DNA of 64,000 nucleotides from an uncultured Burkholderiales bacterium (GCA_937891045.1 CALBEV010000181.1:1-64000), one strand, 5' to 3'; numbered from the stretch's first letter, positions 34,604-44,022 are shown. Translations and numbers: made by a program. The notes: generated from the sequence alone by a model not told the origin.

Positions 34604-34828
34604 CTAAGTGATGTGTGACATGAAGGTGTAAACAGCTGCTTTCACGCCAGCCACCAAACCCTTGGTGCTCTCCGCACCTGGCAAGTAATTTCTCCAGTTG
34701 ATGCCCATCATGGTGGCCATGAAAGCGATCGTGAAAAAAACCAAAAAACCAAGTGCAAAAATGGCCGCAAATGTTTGTGATTCATTGGCACGTGCGTGCC
34801 TTTGATCAAGTTGACTGGTGTTAGACAT
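34604..34828 (-). CDS. pufQ: PufQ-like small membrane protein between pufB and pufA
   Basis: 74 residues with one hydrophobic helix ([19 protein letters not shown], about 20-38) and a C-terminal segment [20 protein letters not shown]. Length, single helix and the W..LP..G pattern resemble PufQ, which supports bacteriochlorophyll supply. This assignment is by pattern only. Neither a bacteriochlorophyll-binding His nor the MWRIWK start is present, so it is not an antenna polypeptide. An AAGGGG site precedes the ATG. In Rhodobacter pufQ lies before pufB; here it lies between pufB and pufA. Confidence 0.6.
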   Translation of the reverse strand: MSNTSQLDQRHARANESQTFAAIFALGFLVFFTIAFMATMMGINWRNYLPGAESTKGLVAGVKAAVYTFMSHIT

Positions 34829-34859
34829 GCTTAACCCCTTCAGATGAAAGAAAACGGCG

Positions 34860-35003
34860 TTAGAACCAGGGACGCCATGCCCAGACCAGGATGTGTGCCA
34901 ACACAGCTACCGCCGTGAAAGACACTGTTCCTTGAATCCAGAATGCATGGAATTCCTGAGCCTCTTCGTCCGTCAAGCCAGAGATGGATGTCCGCTGTGA
35001 CAT
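34860..35003 (-). CDS. pufB: LH1 antenna beta subunit PufB
   Basis: 47 residues read directly from the minus strand: it begins [20 protein letters not shown] and ends [13 protein letters not shown]. The His in LAH ligates B875 bacteriochlorophyll, and the WRPWF end is the LH1 beta hallmark. AAGGAG lies nine bases before the ATG. It is the first structural gene of the puf segment downstream of bchZ. Confidence 0.95.
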   Translation of the reverse strand: MSQRTSISGLTDEEAQEFHAFWIQGTVSFTAVAVLAHILVWAWRPWF

Positions 35004-35038
35004 AAGACTGCTCCTTCACAATTTGACCTTGCGGCCAT

Positions 35039-35119
35039 TGCTGCGCTCAACCCGCGCAACTTGAGTAGCCGCAGCAGAGCGCCACGACATTCCTGATTTG
35101 CAAACACATGGGTTTGCAA
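35039..35119 (-). other. Two stem-loops in the bchZ-pufB spacer
   Basis: TTGCAAAC (35098-35105) and GTTTGCAA (35112-35119) form a perfect eight-base inverted repeat with a six-base loop just after the bchZ stop. Further on, TGCTGCG-CTCAA (35039-35050) pairs with TTGAG...CGCAGCA (35061-35076), with a four-base bulge. Both lie in the leader of pufB. They could be RNA processing or stability elements separating bch from puf messages (inference). No PpsR site was found here. Confidence 0.5.
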
Positions 35120-35134
35120 TGACATTCCATTTCT

Positions 35135-36613
35135 TCATGCGGGTACCGCCGCCAGACCCAAATCTTTGGCTGCCGCGTGCACATGCCCGCTGTCAACCAC
35201 GTTGCCGCCGGCCTCGCGTGTGATTTGTTCGGACAAATCACGCAATCGCTTGGCCGCTGAAATTTGTACCAACACCGGTTGGCTTTGCACCAGTTCCCGC
35301 AACAAACTTTGCGCCTCGTCTTGCCAGGCTGCGTTGGGCACCACCACGCCGCGTGCATGGGTGGCTTCGACCTTGTCCATCTCGGTACCCAAAGGCAGGA
35401 TGTGGAACAAGGCATCAAACAAGGCGTTGCAGACTTCTTGCACGAGATAGCTGGCACCGCTGTAACCCATGAAAGGGGTACCGGTGTGGCGGCGAATGAC
35501 GGCGCCTGGGAAAGAAGCTGGGATGAAGGCCGCACGCATGGGACCACCCGACATCTCGGACAAGTACATGCGTTCGTTGTAGCTGCCAAACATGATGAGT
35601 GGCGTTTGCTGGTGGCACATCTTGCGCACGCTTTGGTTGTCTGTTTTGGTGCCAGCCGTGCGTGACACGCTGAATTTGCAAGGCAGACCCATTTCCACTT
35701 CCAAGAAATTTTTCAAGCCACGTGCATAGGTTTCACCTGCAACCACGGCGAAGCTGGCAGTTGAGAAAAAATCTTGCGTCACCGACCGCCACAGATCCCA
35801 CAGGGGCTTGAGTGTGGTGTGGCGTTCTCGTTCAATGAAAGGCTCGGGATCGAGGTTGAGCAAACTGCCTAGTTGACGCAAGAAAGCGGTGGTGCTGTGC
35901 AAGCCGATCGGTGCTTGCAAATAAGGCCGCTCCAAAGCTTCACACAACATACGGCCAAATTCGCGGTACATGCAAATATTCACATCAGCTTCCACCAAGC
36001 GCGACACATCGGCCAAGTGACTGCCCAAAGGAAACACCATGTTCACTTCAGCACCAATGCCGTTGACCAGGCGTTTGATTTCCGCCAAATCGCTGGGACA
36101 GTTGAAGGTGCCGTAGCTTGGACCAATGATGTTGACGCGTGGTTTTTCACCGGCAGGACGCTCGGCAAACGGTTTGCGAGCTGGTACTTTTTTCAGGCCA
36201 TACTCAGTCCACAACCAGTACATGGCCCGGTTGGAACACTGCCATTGGTCTTCGTCAATCGTGCGCGGTAAGAAGCGTTGGATGCCGGTGCCCTCAGGGG
36301 TGACACCACCGCCAATCATCTCGGCAATCGAACCCGTGACAACAACCGCAGGCAACTCCGGGTCCAAGGTGGCATGGGCACGTTTCATCGCACCTTCGGT
36401 GCCCTCGCGGCCCAACTGCTCTTCGGCCAATCCGGTGACCACGATAGGCAATTCGTGCGGCGGCAGTGCATCGGTGTAATGCAGCACCGAAGTGACCGGC
36501 AGGTTTTCGCAACCCACGGGTCCGTCGATGACGACTTGCAAACCTTTGATTGCGGTGAACACATACACCGCTCCCCAATACCCGCCTGCGCGATCGTGGT
36601 CATGTACCAGCAT
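35135..36613 (-). CDS. bchZ: Chlorophyllide a reductase subunit BchZ
   Basis: 492-residue catalytic subunit of COR, the nitrogenase-like enzyme that reduces the B-ring of chlorophyllide a with BchX and BchY. The N-terminus [18 protein letters not shown] and the segments [22 protein letters not shown] and [16 protein letters not shown] fit BchZ. Its start shares one base with the bchY stop. The puf genes follow. Confidence 0.97.
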   Translation of the reverse strand: MLVHDHDRAGGYWGAVYVFTAIKGLQVVIDGPVGCENLPVTSVLHYTDALPPHELPIVVTGLAEEQLGREGTEGAMKRAHATLDPELPAVVVTGSIAEMIGGGVTPEGTGIQRFLPRTIDEDQWQCSNRAMYWLWTEYGLKKVPARKPFAERPAGEKPRVNIIGPSYGTFNCPSDLAEIKRLVNGIGAEVNMVFPLGSHLADVSRLVEADVNICMYREFGRMLCEALERPYLQAPIGLHSTTAFLRQLGSLLNLDPEPFIERERHTTLKPLWDLWRSVTQDFFSTASFAVVAGETYARGLKNFLEVEMGLPCKFSVSRTAGTKTDNQSVRKMCHQQTPLIMFGSYNERMYLSEMSGGPMRAAFIPASFPGAVIRRHTGTPFMGYSGASYLVQEVCNALFDALFHILPLGTEMDKVEATHARGVVVPNAAWQDEAQSLLRELVQSQPVLVQISAAKRLRDLSEQITREAGGNVVDSGHVHAAAKDLGLAAVPA

Positions 36614-38166
36614 CAGCCCATCTCCTCTGCTTTGCGTTTTTTGGCAATGCGTTCGAGTTGTCGTTTGGTTTCGGCTTTGAACTCGGGACGATCGACCGGC
36701 ACACCTTGCCAGACGCCAGTGGCGTGGCCCATGCCGGTTTCACCGAAGAAATCTTTCATGCGGTCAAAGCGGGCTTGATTGCCGATGGCCGACTGCACCA
36801 CTTGCACGAGCGAGCCCGCACCTGCAATGCCCATCAGCGGGCGTGCAGAAATCAGGTTGGTGAAATACAAGCTGGGAATGCTGATCTCTTTGGCTTTTTG
36901 CACCACAGGGGTGGTGCCGATGGCCAAGTCGGGTTTGTATTCGTACACAGCCGCCATGTCCTGCTCGAGAGAGGCACGAAATTGAACCTGCACGCCTTTG
37001 CTTTGCAACCAGTCGGCATCGTGTTTGTTCCATGCGGTGGCAGGACAAGCCGAGCCCACATAACGAACATCCGCACCGCATTCAATCAACAAGCGCGCAA
37101 CCAACAACTCAGAGCCTTCATAGCCGCTGAGGGTGATGCGCCCTTTGATGGGTTTGGCATCCAGCATGGCACGCATAGGCGCCAAGGTTTGATTGCGTGC
37201 CAGATCGATCTTGGCTTGTGACACGCCCAAGCTGCGGCCTATCGATTGCAACCAGTCGTGTGTGCCTTCCACCCCCACCGGCGCGGAACCCACAATCGGC
37301 CGACCGGCCGCTTCAAACTCGCGGATGCTGGCGGTGTAGAAAGGGTGAATTGCAGCCACTGCTGCGCAGTCCAAGGCCGCATACAACTCGCGCCATTCGC
37401 GTGTGGGCACAACGGGTCCAGCCAAGATATCCATGGGGGCCAGCATTTGGCCAATGATGACCGGATCGGCAGGAAACATTTCACCCAACAGGGCCACACT
37501 TGGCTTGTCCTGACGACCACCGCGCGGCGCTTGTACCGGCCCGGACATGATTTCTTGGCGGGCATAACGCAACATGGCGCCAGCCAACACGTCTTTGGCC
37601 TCGGCATGGGTGGGCACACCAAAGCCCGGCACGTCGATGCCGATGACGCGAACGCCGTTGATTTCTTTGGGCAGCAACTGCAAGGGCACACCACTGGCGG
37701 TGGGCACACACAGGTTGATGATGACGATTGCGTCTAGTTTTTCAGGGTCGGCTTCGGCATGCACCGCTTCGCGGATGTCCTCGAACAACTTGCCGGTGAC
37801 CAAGGTCTCGGAGTTGAACGGCACATAGCCCACGGTGCGGCGTGCCCCGTAGAAATGCGAGGTGAAGGTCAGGCCATACACACAACAGGCCGAGCCCGAC
37901 AAGATGGTGGAGGTGCGCTTCATGCGCAGACCCACACGCAGCGAACCAAAGGCGGGGCACATGCTCTGCGGTTGGTCATGGGGGCCAGCGGCTTGGTTGC
38001 GCGGATAGTCTTTGGCGTATTGGTCCAACACCTCCGACTTGCCGGCTTGCTTGGCGGCTGCCAACAAGGTTTCACCACCAGCGTGGCAACCCATGCCGTC
38101 GCCCTCCAAGGCGGTGCTCAACAGCTTGTCAGGTGCCGCAGGGGTGATGGGAATGGTGCGTGCCAT
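36613..38166 (-). CDS. bchY: Chlorophyllide a reductase subunit BchY
   Basis: 517-residue partner of BchZ in chlorophyllide a oxidoreductase. Cluster-ligand regions include [35 protein letters not shown] and [20 protein letters not shown]. It starts three bases after the bchX stop and ends in a one-base overlap with bchZ. Confidence 0.97.
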   Translation of the reverse strand: MARTIPITPAAPDKLLSTALEGDGMGCHAGGETLLAAAKQAGKSEVLDQYAKDYPRNQAAGPHDQPQSMCPAFGSLRVGLRMKRTSTILSGSACCVYGLTFTSHFYGARRTVGYVPFNSETLVTGKLFEDIREAVHAEADPEKLDAIVIINLCVPTASGVPLQLLPKEINGVRVIGIDVPGFGVPTHAEAKDVLAGAMLRYARQEIMSGPVQAPRGGRQDKPSVALLGEMFPADPVIIGQMLAPMDILAGPVVPTREWRELYAALDCAAVAAIHPFYTASIREFEAAGRPIVGSAPVGVEGTHDWLQSIGRSLGVSQAKIDLARNQTLAPMRAMLDAKPIKGRITLSGYEGSELLVARLLIECGADVRYVGSACPATAWNKHDADWLQSKGVQVQFRASLEQDMAAVYEYKPDLAIGTTPVVQKAKEISIPSLYFTNLISARPLMGIAGAGSLVQVVQSAIGNQARFDRMKDFFGETGMGHATGVWQGVPVDRPEFKAETKRQLERIAKKRKAEEMG

Positions 38167-38169
38167 GGC

Positions 38170-39180
38170 TCAGGCCTCGTCGTAAACAACTTCAAGGCTG
38201 GGCTTGACGACATCGTGGCGGCCCACCATGTCGAAGGTGGTGGCGGGCTCGAGCACCACATTGCGTCCCACCACATCAGCGCTGAACAGGCCCAGCAATT
38301 CGTCTTGGGTTTGCGGCTTGGGTCGCACCGGCGGGGCCAAGCCCACATTGGTTGCGAGCTCTTCGAACATTGGACCCCAACGGGTACCGGGGATGCCAAT
38401 GATTTCGTAGCTGGCACTCTTGCGGCGAATGTCTTCGTCGGCTGGAATGGCGGCGAGCACAGGAATACCTGCGTTGGCAGCAAACGCTTGGGCTTCACCC
38501 GAACCATCGTCTTTGTTGATGACCATACCGGCCACGCCGACATTGCCGCCAAGTTTGCGGAAATACTCCACAGCCGAGCACACGTTGTTAGCCACATACA
38601 GGGACTGCAAATCGTTGGAGCCGACCACGATCACTTTTTGGCACATGTCACGGGCAATCGGCAGGCCGAAACCGCCACACACCACGTCGCCCAAAAAGTC
38701 GAGCAAAACGTAGTCAAAGCCCCAATCGTGAAAGCCGAGTTTTTCCAGGGTTTCAAAGCCGTGGATGATGCCGCGACCGCCGCAACCGCGACCGACCTCG
38801 GGGCCACCGAGTTCCATGGCAAACACGCCATCGCGCTTGAAGCAGACATCGCTGATGCTGACCGCTTCGCCCGCGAGTTTCATGCGCGAAGAAGTTTCAA
38901 TGATGGTGGGGCAGGCCTTGCCGCCAAACAGCAAACTGGTGGTGTCGCTCTTGGGGTCACAACCAATCAGCAAGACCTTCTTGCCTTGCTGCGCCATCAT
39001 GTAGCTGAGGTTGGCCAAGGTGAAGCTTTTGCCAATACCACCCTTGCCATAAATGGCAATGATTTGGGTTTCTTTGGTCGGCGCATCGGTGTGCACCGGA
39101 TCAGCATCCACTAAAGCCTCTTGGCGCAAACGATCAACGAATGTGATCGGATGAGAATTTCCGTTTGCTTGCGTAGTCAT
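38170..39180 (-). CDS. bchX: Chlorophyllide a reductase iron protein BchX
   Basis: NifH-like ATPase of COR, 336 residues from the ATG at 39180. The P-loop is [10 protein letters not shown] (about residues 44-53). Cluster cysteines are in GRGCGGRGI and DVVCGGFGLPI. The ATG lies within the bchC stop (ATGA overlap); a longer frame from 39216 would read into bchC and is rejected. Confidence 0.97.
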   Translation of the reverse strand: MTTQANGNSHPITFVDRLRQEALVDADPVHTDAPTKETQIIAIYGKGGIGKSFTLANLSYMMAQQGKKVLLIGCDPKSDTTSLLFGGKACPTIIETSSRMKLAGEAVSISDVCFKRDGVFAMELGGPEVGRGCGGRGIIHGFETLEKLGFHDWGFDYVLLDFLGDVVCGGFGLPIARDMCQKVIVVGSNDLQSLYVANNVCSAVEYFRKLGGNVGVAGMVINKDDGSGEAQAFAANAGIPVLAAIPADEDIRRKSASYEIIGIPGTRWGPMFEELATNVGLAPPVRPKPQTQDELLGLFSADVVGRNVVLEPATTFDMVGRHDVVKPSLEVVYDEA

Positions 39181-40130
39181 GCGTTGGCACTCCAGTCCAA
39201 AACCATCTTCAGGCACAAAGCATCATCAAAAGCCGTTTCATAAGCCGCTTTGGCTTGCGAAGGACTTCCGTGGTGCGTGATCAAGCCGTCAAGGGAGAGT
39301 CGGTCGGTGTTGACCAACTCGGTGACGGCCAGTAAATCGGGGCGCTTCCATTCGGCGGCGGTGCGGATTTGCGCCTCGCGCATGAAGGCCGGGGCGTAGT
39401 CAAACGCCAACTTGTCTTTGTAAAAACCAGCCAACACCACTTCGCCGCCTGGGGCCAAGCGCAGGATGAGTTGATCGAGCAATTTGGCGTCGCCGCTGAC
39501 GTCGTAGATGGCTTGGTAGTTGCGGCGATCGTCCTCATCGGGGTGAAGCACTTGGTAGCCCTGTGCACCAGTGCGCCGCACCGCTTGTGTTTCCCACACG
39601 GTGGGGGCGGCAAAACCAGCGGCCACCGTCATCCGCGCCAACAAGCGACCCATGATGCCGTGACCCACGATCAGATCCGGCGGAATGATGTGTTCACGCT
39701 TGCCGCCCATGGATACCGCGTGATAAGCCGTGGCAGCCAAGGCCAACAAGACGGCTTTGGGACCCAAAGCATCCGAGACGGGCATCACCCGGCTGTGGTT
39801 GGTGACCAGTTGCGATGCAGAAGCGCCGAACAGGCTGCGCACGCCTTCGAAACAATTGGCTCCCGGGACAAACACCCGCTGACCGATGTCCATCGGTACA
39901 TCTGCGCCAGCTTTGACCACCCGGCCCACGGTTTCGTAGCCTGGTACCAGCGGATAACCCATGCCGGGGAACGGTGGCATGCTGCCATCCCAGAGCAAAC
40001 GCTCGGTACCGGTGCTGATGCCGCTGAACTCCACCTCGATCTGAATGTCCTCATGCCCCAGCTCAGGCAAGGTCAATGCCTCCAGCGCCAATTGCTGGGG
40101 GTTTTTGAAGACGATGGCGTTTGCGTGCAT
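39177..40130 (-). CDS. bchC: 3-hydroxyethyl bacteriochlorophyllide a dehydrogenase BchC
   Basis: 317-residue medium-chain dehydrogenase that oxidises the C3 hydroxyethyl group to acetyl, giving bacteriochlorophyllide a. Features are FSGISTGTERLLWDG, GMGYPLVPGYETVGRVV (GroES-like domain) and the nucleotide-binding region LIVGHGIMGRLLARM. The start MHANAIVF fits the family, although a PpsR box begins only four bases upstream and the nearest AAGG is 15 bases away. The gene may therefore depend partly on readthrough from crtEF. Confidence 0.95.
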   Translation of the reverse strand: MHANAIVFKNPQQLALEALTLPELGHEDIQIEVEFSGISTGTERLLWDGSMPPFPGMGYPLVPGYETVGRVVKAGADVPMDIGQRVFVPGANCFEGVRSLFGASASQLVTNHSRVMPVSDALGPKAVLLALAATAYHAVSMGGKREHIIPPDLIVGHGIMGRLLARMTVAAGFAAPTVWETQAVRRTGAQGYQVLHPDEDDRRNYQAIYDVSGDAKLLDQLILRLAPGGEVVLAGFYKDKLAFDYAPAFMREAQIRTAAEWKRPDLLAVTELVNTDRLSLDGLITHHGSPSQAKAAYETAFDDALCLKMVLDWSANA

Positions 40131-40133
40131 GAG

Positions 40134-40177
40134 TGTATTTTTTGCCTTACATTGATTTATGTCAATTTATATTTACA
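40134..40177. promoter_or_regulatory. Tandem PpsR operators of bchC
   Basis: Two perfect TGT-N12-ACA sites: TGTATTTTTTGCCTTACA at 40134-40151 and TGTCAATTTATATTTACA at 40160-40177. They are eight bases apart, 26 bases start to start. The same two-site, eight-base arrangement is known for the Rhodobacter bchC promoter, where CrtJ binds cooperatively. A TTGACA hexamer is present on the bchC strand within the distal site. Confidence 0.85.
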
Positions 40178-40205
40178 GTTTAGGCTGTTGTACTAGGGGA
40201 AACAC

Positions 40206-41369
40206 TTAGGCCTTGCGGCCCAGCAGGATCCGGGCGTGGACCGGCATCGGGTTGGACAGCAGTTCCACCTGGTTGAATCCGGCCTGGTGCATCAAATGCA
40301 TCAGCTCCATCGGCGTGCGCAGTCGGCCAGAACCCATGGCCAACAGGTAGAAATGAAAGTAAGCATCGCCTTCGGGCCGCTGTCCCGGCTCGGACGCCAT
40401 GGGCTCGGCCAGCACAAATCGGCCGCCCACAGGAAGGGCCTGGTAGATGGCTTTCAGCAACGCCAGCACCACAGCGTCGGCGTGGTCATGGGCGATGCGC
40501 ACCAAGGTGATCACATCCGCGCCGCTGGGCAAGTTGTCTTGGGTGAAATCGCCAGGCACGGCCTGCACGCGCTCAGACAGTCCCCTGCCCGCGATCTGCT
40601 GCTGACTGACCTGACAAACGTTTGGCAAATCGAAGACCCGCACCTGAAGCTGTGGGTAAGCAAGGGCCAATTCACAGGCGAAACGACCCATGCCGCCGCC
40701 CACGTCCAGCGCCGCGCGGTGCCCGTCAAACGCATAGGCCGCCAAAATTTCCTCGATGACAAAGGTTTGCGACGCCGCCATCAGCTCGGAGTAGCGGGCG
40801 TAGGCCTGGGCGCTGGTGTTGTCGGGGGTTTGCTCGGCGTTGCCGGCATAGGGCCAGTAGTCGCTCATCGCACCTTGCCAAGAAGCTTGCAGGATGGCCA
40901 CCGGGTCGTGCATGTCTTGGTAGAGCAGCTGGTTGTGCTCGATCATGGCTTGGATGCCGGGATGGCTGACCACCGGTGCGCCCAAGGGTCCTAAGCCATA
41001 ACGCTGTTGACTGCGCTGCTCAAGCAAGCCCAGCGACACAGCGGCTTGCACCAAGCGCTGCAAGCCAGCAGCAGGCACCCGTGTGAGAGTGGCCAATTCC
41101 TGCAGGGTTTTGGGGGCCTGCTTGACGTGCGTGAGCAAGTTCAGCCGAACACAGCCCAGCAACACCTGGGTATGGACAAAGCCCGCCATCAGGTTGAACA
41201 CCTGGCGTGTTCGGTATTGGGTGAACCAACGGGAGAACGGGTTTGACACAGCCCATCTGTAAATACCCGGGCGGGTCATCACATCGTCAAACCAAGCGGC
41301 AAAACGATCCCGCCAAGCGGGTCGGTCCAGGTGCGTCAGGTCAGCACGGGACAGGTCGAGGTGGCGCAT
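40206..41369 (-). CDS. crtF: Hydroxyneurosporene O-methyltransferase CrtF
   Basis: 387-residue SAM-dependent methyltransferase that methylates the C-1 hydroxyl in the spheroidene pathway. The N-terminal dimerisation/winged-helix part (RTRQVFNLMAGFVHTQVLLG) is followed by the SAM motif ALDVGGGMGRFACELALA (near residue 218) and a typical ...GGRFVLAEPMASEPG tail. It lies 21 bases after crtE and shares its PpsR-controlled promoter. Confidence 0.95.
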   Translation of the reverse strand: MRHLDLSRADLTHLDRPAWRDRFAAWFDDVMTRPGIYRWAVSNPFSRWFTQYRTRQVFNLMAGFVHTQVLLGCVRLNLLTHVKQAPKTLQELATLTRVPAAGLQRLVQAAVSLGLLEQRSQQRYGLGPLGAPVVSHPGIQAMIEHNQLLYQDMHDPVAILQASWQGAMSDYWPYAGNAEQTPDNTSAQAYARYSELMAASQTFVIEEILAAYAFDGHRAALDVGGGMGRFACELALAYPQLQVRVFDLPNVCQVSQQQIAGRGLSERVQAVPGDFTQDNLPSGADVITLVRIAHDHADAVVLALLKAIYQALPVGGRFVLAEPMASEPGQRPEGDAYFHFYLLAMGSGRLRTPMELMHLMHQAGFNQVELLSNPMPVHARILLGRKA

Positions 41370-41390
41370 GTCGTTTCTCTCTTGCCCGAA

Positions 41391-42290
41391 TCAATGCTGC
41401 AAACTGGAAGCGTTGGCGGCGGTTTTGTAGGACTGGCAAACACTGCTGGGCACCAAGCGCTCGGACTCCATGCGCACAATTTGACGCAATTTGTCGGCAC
41501 TGGCCACATGCGGCACCGAGTCCACGGCCCGGTCGATCAGGTTTTCAAAGTAGCCAATCGCCCCGCTCAAGCCCAATTCATGGGCCACACTGGGGCGCCC
41601 GTGCTGCGCGTCTTGGCCGGTGGGCTTGCCCAAATCGGCGGACTGCCCGATGACGTCCCGGATGTCGTCGGCCACTTGGTAGGCCTCGCCCAAACAATCA
41701 CCCAGCGCCCGCCATGGCAACGGATCAGCGCCTGCCGACTCGGCTCCCGCACAGGTGGCCGCCACAAACAAAGCGCCGGTTTTGGCACGCTGGTATTGGC
41801 TCAGATCGGCGCGTGGCTCGCACTCCCAGGCCTGACCGGCCACGATGCCGTCAGGCACCCCCACCGCATCGGAGATGGTTTGCATCAAAGCGATCAGCCT
41901 GTCTGGGTGGGTCTTGCCTGCATTCAACAGCACCTGGTAGGCCATGACGATCAAACCGTCACCGGTCAGCAAGGCCAAGGCTTCGCCGTAGGCTTTGTGA
42001 ACGCTGGGGCTGCCACGCCGGGTGTCGGCATTGTCAAAAGCGGGCATGTCGTCATGCACCAGAGAGGCGCAATGCATCAACTCGATGGCCACGCCAGCGG
42101 CTTGCGTGAGGTGTGGGGCGTTCATGCCGCAGGCATGGGCCACCGCGGTGCAAAGTTGGGGCCGGATACGGGCACCGCCAGAAAAAACAGCATGTCGCAT
42201 GGCTGCAACCAGCCGTGGCGGTGCATGGGCACCGATGGCTTGGTTGACATGTGCCGCCAGCGATTGCTCGGCCAGTTGGTGTAAGTCCAT
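41391..42290 (-). CDS. crtE: Geranylgeranyl diphosphate synthase CrtE
   Basis: 299-residue trans-prenyltransferase making GGPP for carotenoids and the bacteriochlorophyll tail. The first Asp-rich motif is DDMPAFDNAD (residues 80-89) and the second DDIRDVIGQ near 210. GGARIRPQLC is the conserved substrate-contact region. GGGGG precedes the ATG. Two or three PpsR boxes lie 20-70 bases upstream. Confidence 0.95.
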   Translation of the reverse strand: MDLHQLAEQSLAAHVNQAIGAHAPPRLVAAMRHAVFSGGARIRPQLCTAVAHACGMNAPHLTQAAGVAIELMHCASLVHDDMPAFDNADTRRGSPSVHKAYGEALALLTGDGLIVMAYQVLLNAGKTHPDRLIALMQTISDAVGVPDGIVAGQAWECEPRADLSQYQRAKTGALFVAATCAGAESAGADPLPWRALGDCLGEAYQVADDIRDVIGQSADLGKPTGQDAQHGRPSVAHELGLSGAIGYFENLIDRAVDSVPHVASADKLRQIVRMESERLVPSSVCQSYKTAANASSLQH

Positions 42291-42309
42291 TCTGCCCCCT
42301 GAAATGTGT

Positions 42310-42359
42310 TGTCAACTTGAATTGACAGATTATGTTGTAAATGTATCAACACATTTACA
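42310..42359. promoter_or_regulatory. Tandem PpsR operators of crtE
   Basis: TGTCAACTTGAATTGACA (42310-42327) has the extended TGTCAA/TTGACA symmetry. A second perfect site (TGTAAATGTATCAACACA, 42336-42353) starts 26 bases from the first. A third, TGTATCAACACATTTACA (42342-42359), overlaps the second. All conform to TGT-N12-ACA. They should control the crtEF-bchCXYZ-puf superoperon. Confidence 0.82.
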
Positions 42360-42414
42360 TTTGTCAACCGTGGTTTTCAGCGTCTCAAAACTGACGTTTC
42401 AAGGCCTTTAAGGC

Positions 42415-42442
42415 GAAAAAAAACACAGGCCGAGGCCTGTGT
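42415..42442 (-). terminator. Rho-independent terminator of the puc operon
   Basis: On the minus strand the stem ACACAGGCC pairs perfectly with GGCCTGTGT over a two-base loop and is followed by eight T residues (complement of 42416-42423). It lies after the small ORF 3' of pucC and before the crtE promoter, so it separates the puc operon from the crtE superoperon. Confidence 0.85.
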
Positions 42443-42472
42443 CTGGGAAGTGCAAGTCAAGCGTTGTGATCT

Positions 42473-42562
42473 TCAACGATTGCGCTTGTCTCTGAAGTAA
42501 TTCAGAAGGAAAAAGCCAACCATGACCAGCCAAAGGATCAACAAAATATGGTGCGTTTTCAT
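42473..42562 (-). CDS. 29-residue membrane micropeptide at the end of the puc operon
   Basis: Read directly from the minus strand: it begins MKTHHILLILWLVMVGFF and ends LLNYFRDKRNR before TGA. One hydrophobic helix (residues 6-21) is followed by a positively charged tail, so an N-out/C-in orientation is likely. A near-consensus AAAGGAGAT lies six bases before the ATG. The gene begins 25 bases after the pucC stop and ends 30 bases before a terminator, so it is the last gene of pucBAC. It is not related to PufX by eye. Its function is unknown; an LH2 assembly or stability role is a guess based on position. Confidence 0.75.
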   Translation of the reverse strand: MKTHHILLILWLVMVGFFLLNYFRDKRNR

Positions 42563-42587
42563 GGGAATCTCCTTTTTAAAAAATACC

Positions 42588-43982
42588 TTACGGGCGTTGC
42601 TCTGAAGAAAATGGGGAGGTGGTAACCTGCCGAACCAAGGGGGACAGGACAACGGCGGTGAAGATTAGCACGAGCAACTCCACCGCATAGACACTGACAT
42701 AGCCATTGGACGCCGCCCCCCCTAACAGGTCCACCAGATCGCGCATGATGCCACCCAAGGCCATGGCCAATCCAGCGGCGGTGGCTTGCACAGCCCCCCA
42801 TGCGCCCAGCGCCAAGCCGCTTTGGTCCTTGGGCGCCAAGTTCATGCATGAAGTCAATGTGCCATGACTGAACAAGCCGCCGCCCAGGCCAATGCCAAAC
42901 ACGCCCAGCGAAAACAACCATTCGGTTTGCAAATAACCGGAACAAATCACAGCCAAAAAGGCAGGTGCGCCAATCAGCACGCCGGTGCGCGCCATCCGGT
43001 AAGGGTCTGCGCCTTGGCTGAGCACTTTCGACGCCCAGGCAAAACCAAACAAACCACCCAGCGACAAGGTGGCGGTCAACAGGGTGGTCGCACTCACGCT
43101 CATGTTCAAAATCTGTCCGCCATAAGGCTCAAGCAAGACGTCTTCCATGCTGAATGCAAAGGTACCCAAGCCCACCACGACCAAAGTGCGCAGCGCTCGG
43201 TGGTCTTTGGTCAAACCGGCCCAGGCTTCTTTGAAGGAAGGCTCCACAACCGGCTTGCCTCGTCGCAAACGGCTGCGCGGCTCTTGCTTCCAAAGGGCAA
43301 TCACGTTCAACACCAAGGTGGTGACAGCGCAAGCTTGGATGACTTGGATCAATGCCCCAGGGGAAAAGTCAGCCAGCAACACACCAAACATCAAGGCACT
43401 GATGATCATGCCCACCAGCAACATGACATACATCAGCCCAACAACTTTGGGCCGAGATTCTTCAGCGGCCAAATCATTGGCCAACGCCAAGCCCACGGTT
43501 TGGGTGATGTGCACGCCAGCGCCCACCATTAAAAAAGCGATGGCTGCACCCAACTGTCCCACCCAAGCTGGTTGCCCAGCAGATTGACCGGCACCGGCCA
43601 ACACCAGCAAGGCGAAGGGCATGATGGCCAAGCCCCCAAATTGAATCATGGAGCCCATCCACATGTAGGGGACACGCCGCCACCCGAGCTCCGAGCGGTG
43701 GTTATCCGAGCGAAAACCAATCAAGGCCCGCAAGGGGGCAAACAACAAGGGAATAGCCACCATGATGGACACGATGGAAGAGGGTACTTTCAACTCGACG
43801 ATCATGACCCGGTTCAGAGTGCCAACCAGCAGCACCAAGGCCATGCCCACACTGACTTGAAACAATGACAAGCGCAGCAAACGCGAGAGCGGCAAGTCTT
43901 CGGATGCAGCATCCGCAAATGGCAAGAATTTAGGCGCCAGCTCTCCCCAGATCTGTAGGACTTTTGGGTGTTTGGTGGTCAT
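42588..43982 (-). CDS. pucC: LH2 assembly protein PucC
   Basis: 464-residue twelve-helix BCD-family transporter required for LH2 formation. Motifs: KFLPFADAASEDLPLSRLL, VGTLNRVMIVELKVPSS, RVPYMWMGSMIQFGGLAIMP, HITQTVGLALANDLA and FSMEDVLLEPYGGQIL. It follows pucBA on the same strand after a short hairpin. No clear ribosome-binding site precedes its ATG, which may keep expression below that of pucBA. It is close in layout to lhaA (19780-21201). Confidence 0.93.
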   Translation of the reverse strand: MTTKHPKVLQIWGELAPKFLPFADAASEDLPLSRLLRLSLFQVSVGMALVLLVGTLNRVMIVELKVPSSIVSIMVAIPLLFAPLRALIGFRSDNHRSELGWRRVPYMWMGSMIQFGGLAIMPFALLVLAGAGQSAGQPAWVGQLGAAIAFLMVGAGVHITQTVGLALANDLAAEESRPKVVGLMYVMLLVGMIISALMFGVLLADFSPGALIQVIQACAVTTLVLNVIALWKQEPRSRLRRGKPVVEPSFKEAWAGLTKDHRALRTLVVVGLGTFAFSMEDVLLEPYGGQILNMSVSATTLLTATLSLGGLFGFAWASKVLSQGADPYRMARTGVLIGAPAFLAVICSGYLQTEWLFSLGVFGIGLGGGLFSHGTLTSCMNLAPKDQSGLALGAWGAVQATAAGLAMALGGIMRDLVDLLGGAASNGYVSVYAVELLVLIFTAVVLSPLVRQVTTSPFSSEQRP

Positions 43983-43991
43983 GAAAAAGGT

Positions 43992-44022
43992 GCAGGTCAG
44001 GCGAACGAATCACCCGACCTGC
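43992..44022 (-). other. Hairpin between pucA and pucC
   Basis: GCAGGTC (43992-43998) and GACCTGC (44016-44022) form a seven-base inverted repeat with a 17-base loop in the pucA-pucC spacer. By analogy with other puc operons it may stabilise a short pucBA message or attenuate transcription into pucC. There is no T-run, so it is not a classical terminator. Confidence 0.5.

Noticed and set aside
34604..34828. Reading this gene as a second LH1 alpha or a PufX
   Set aside because: It lacks the bacteriochlorophyll-ligand His and MWRIWK start of alpha chains, and PufX lies after pufM and is of different pattern.
35004..35134. A PpsR site or pufQ gene in the usual place before pufB
   Set aside because: No TGT-N12-ACA match and no open frame with a ribosome-binding site were found, only hairpins.
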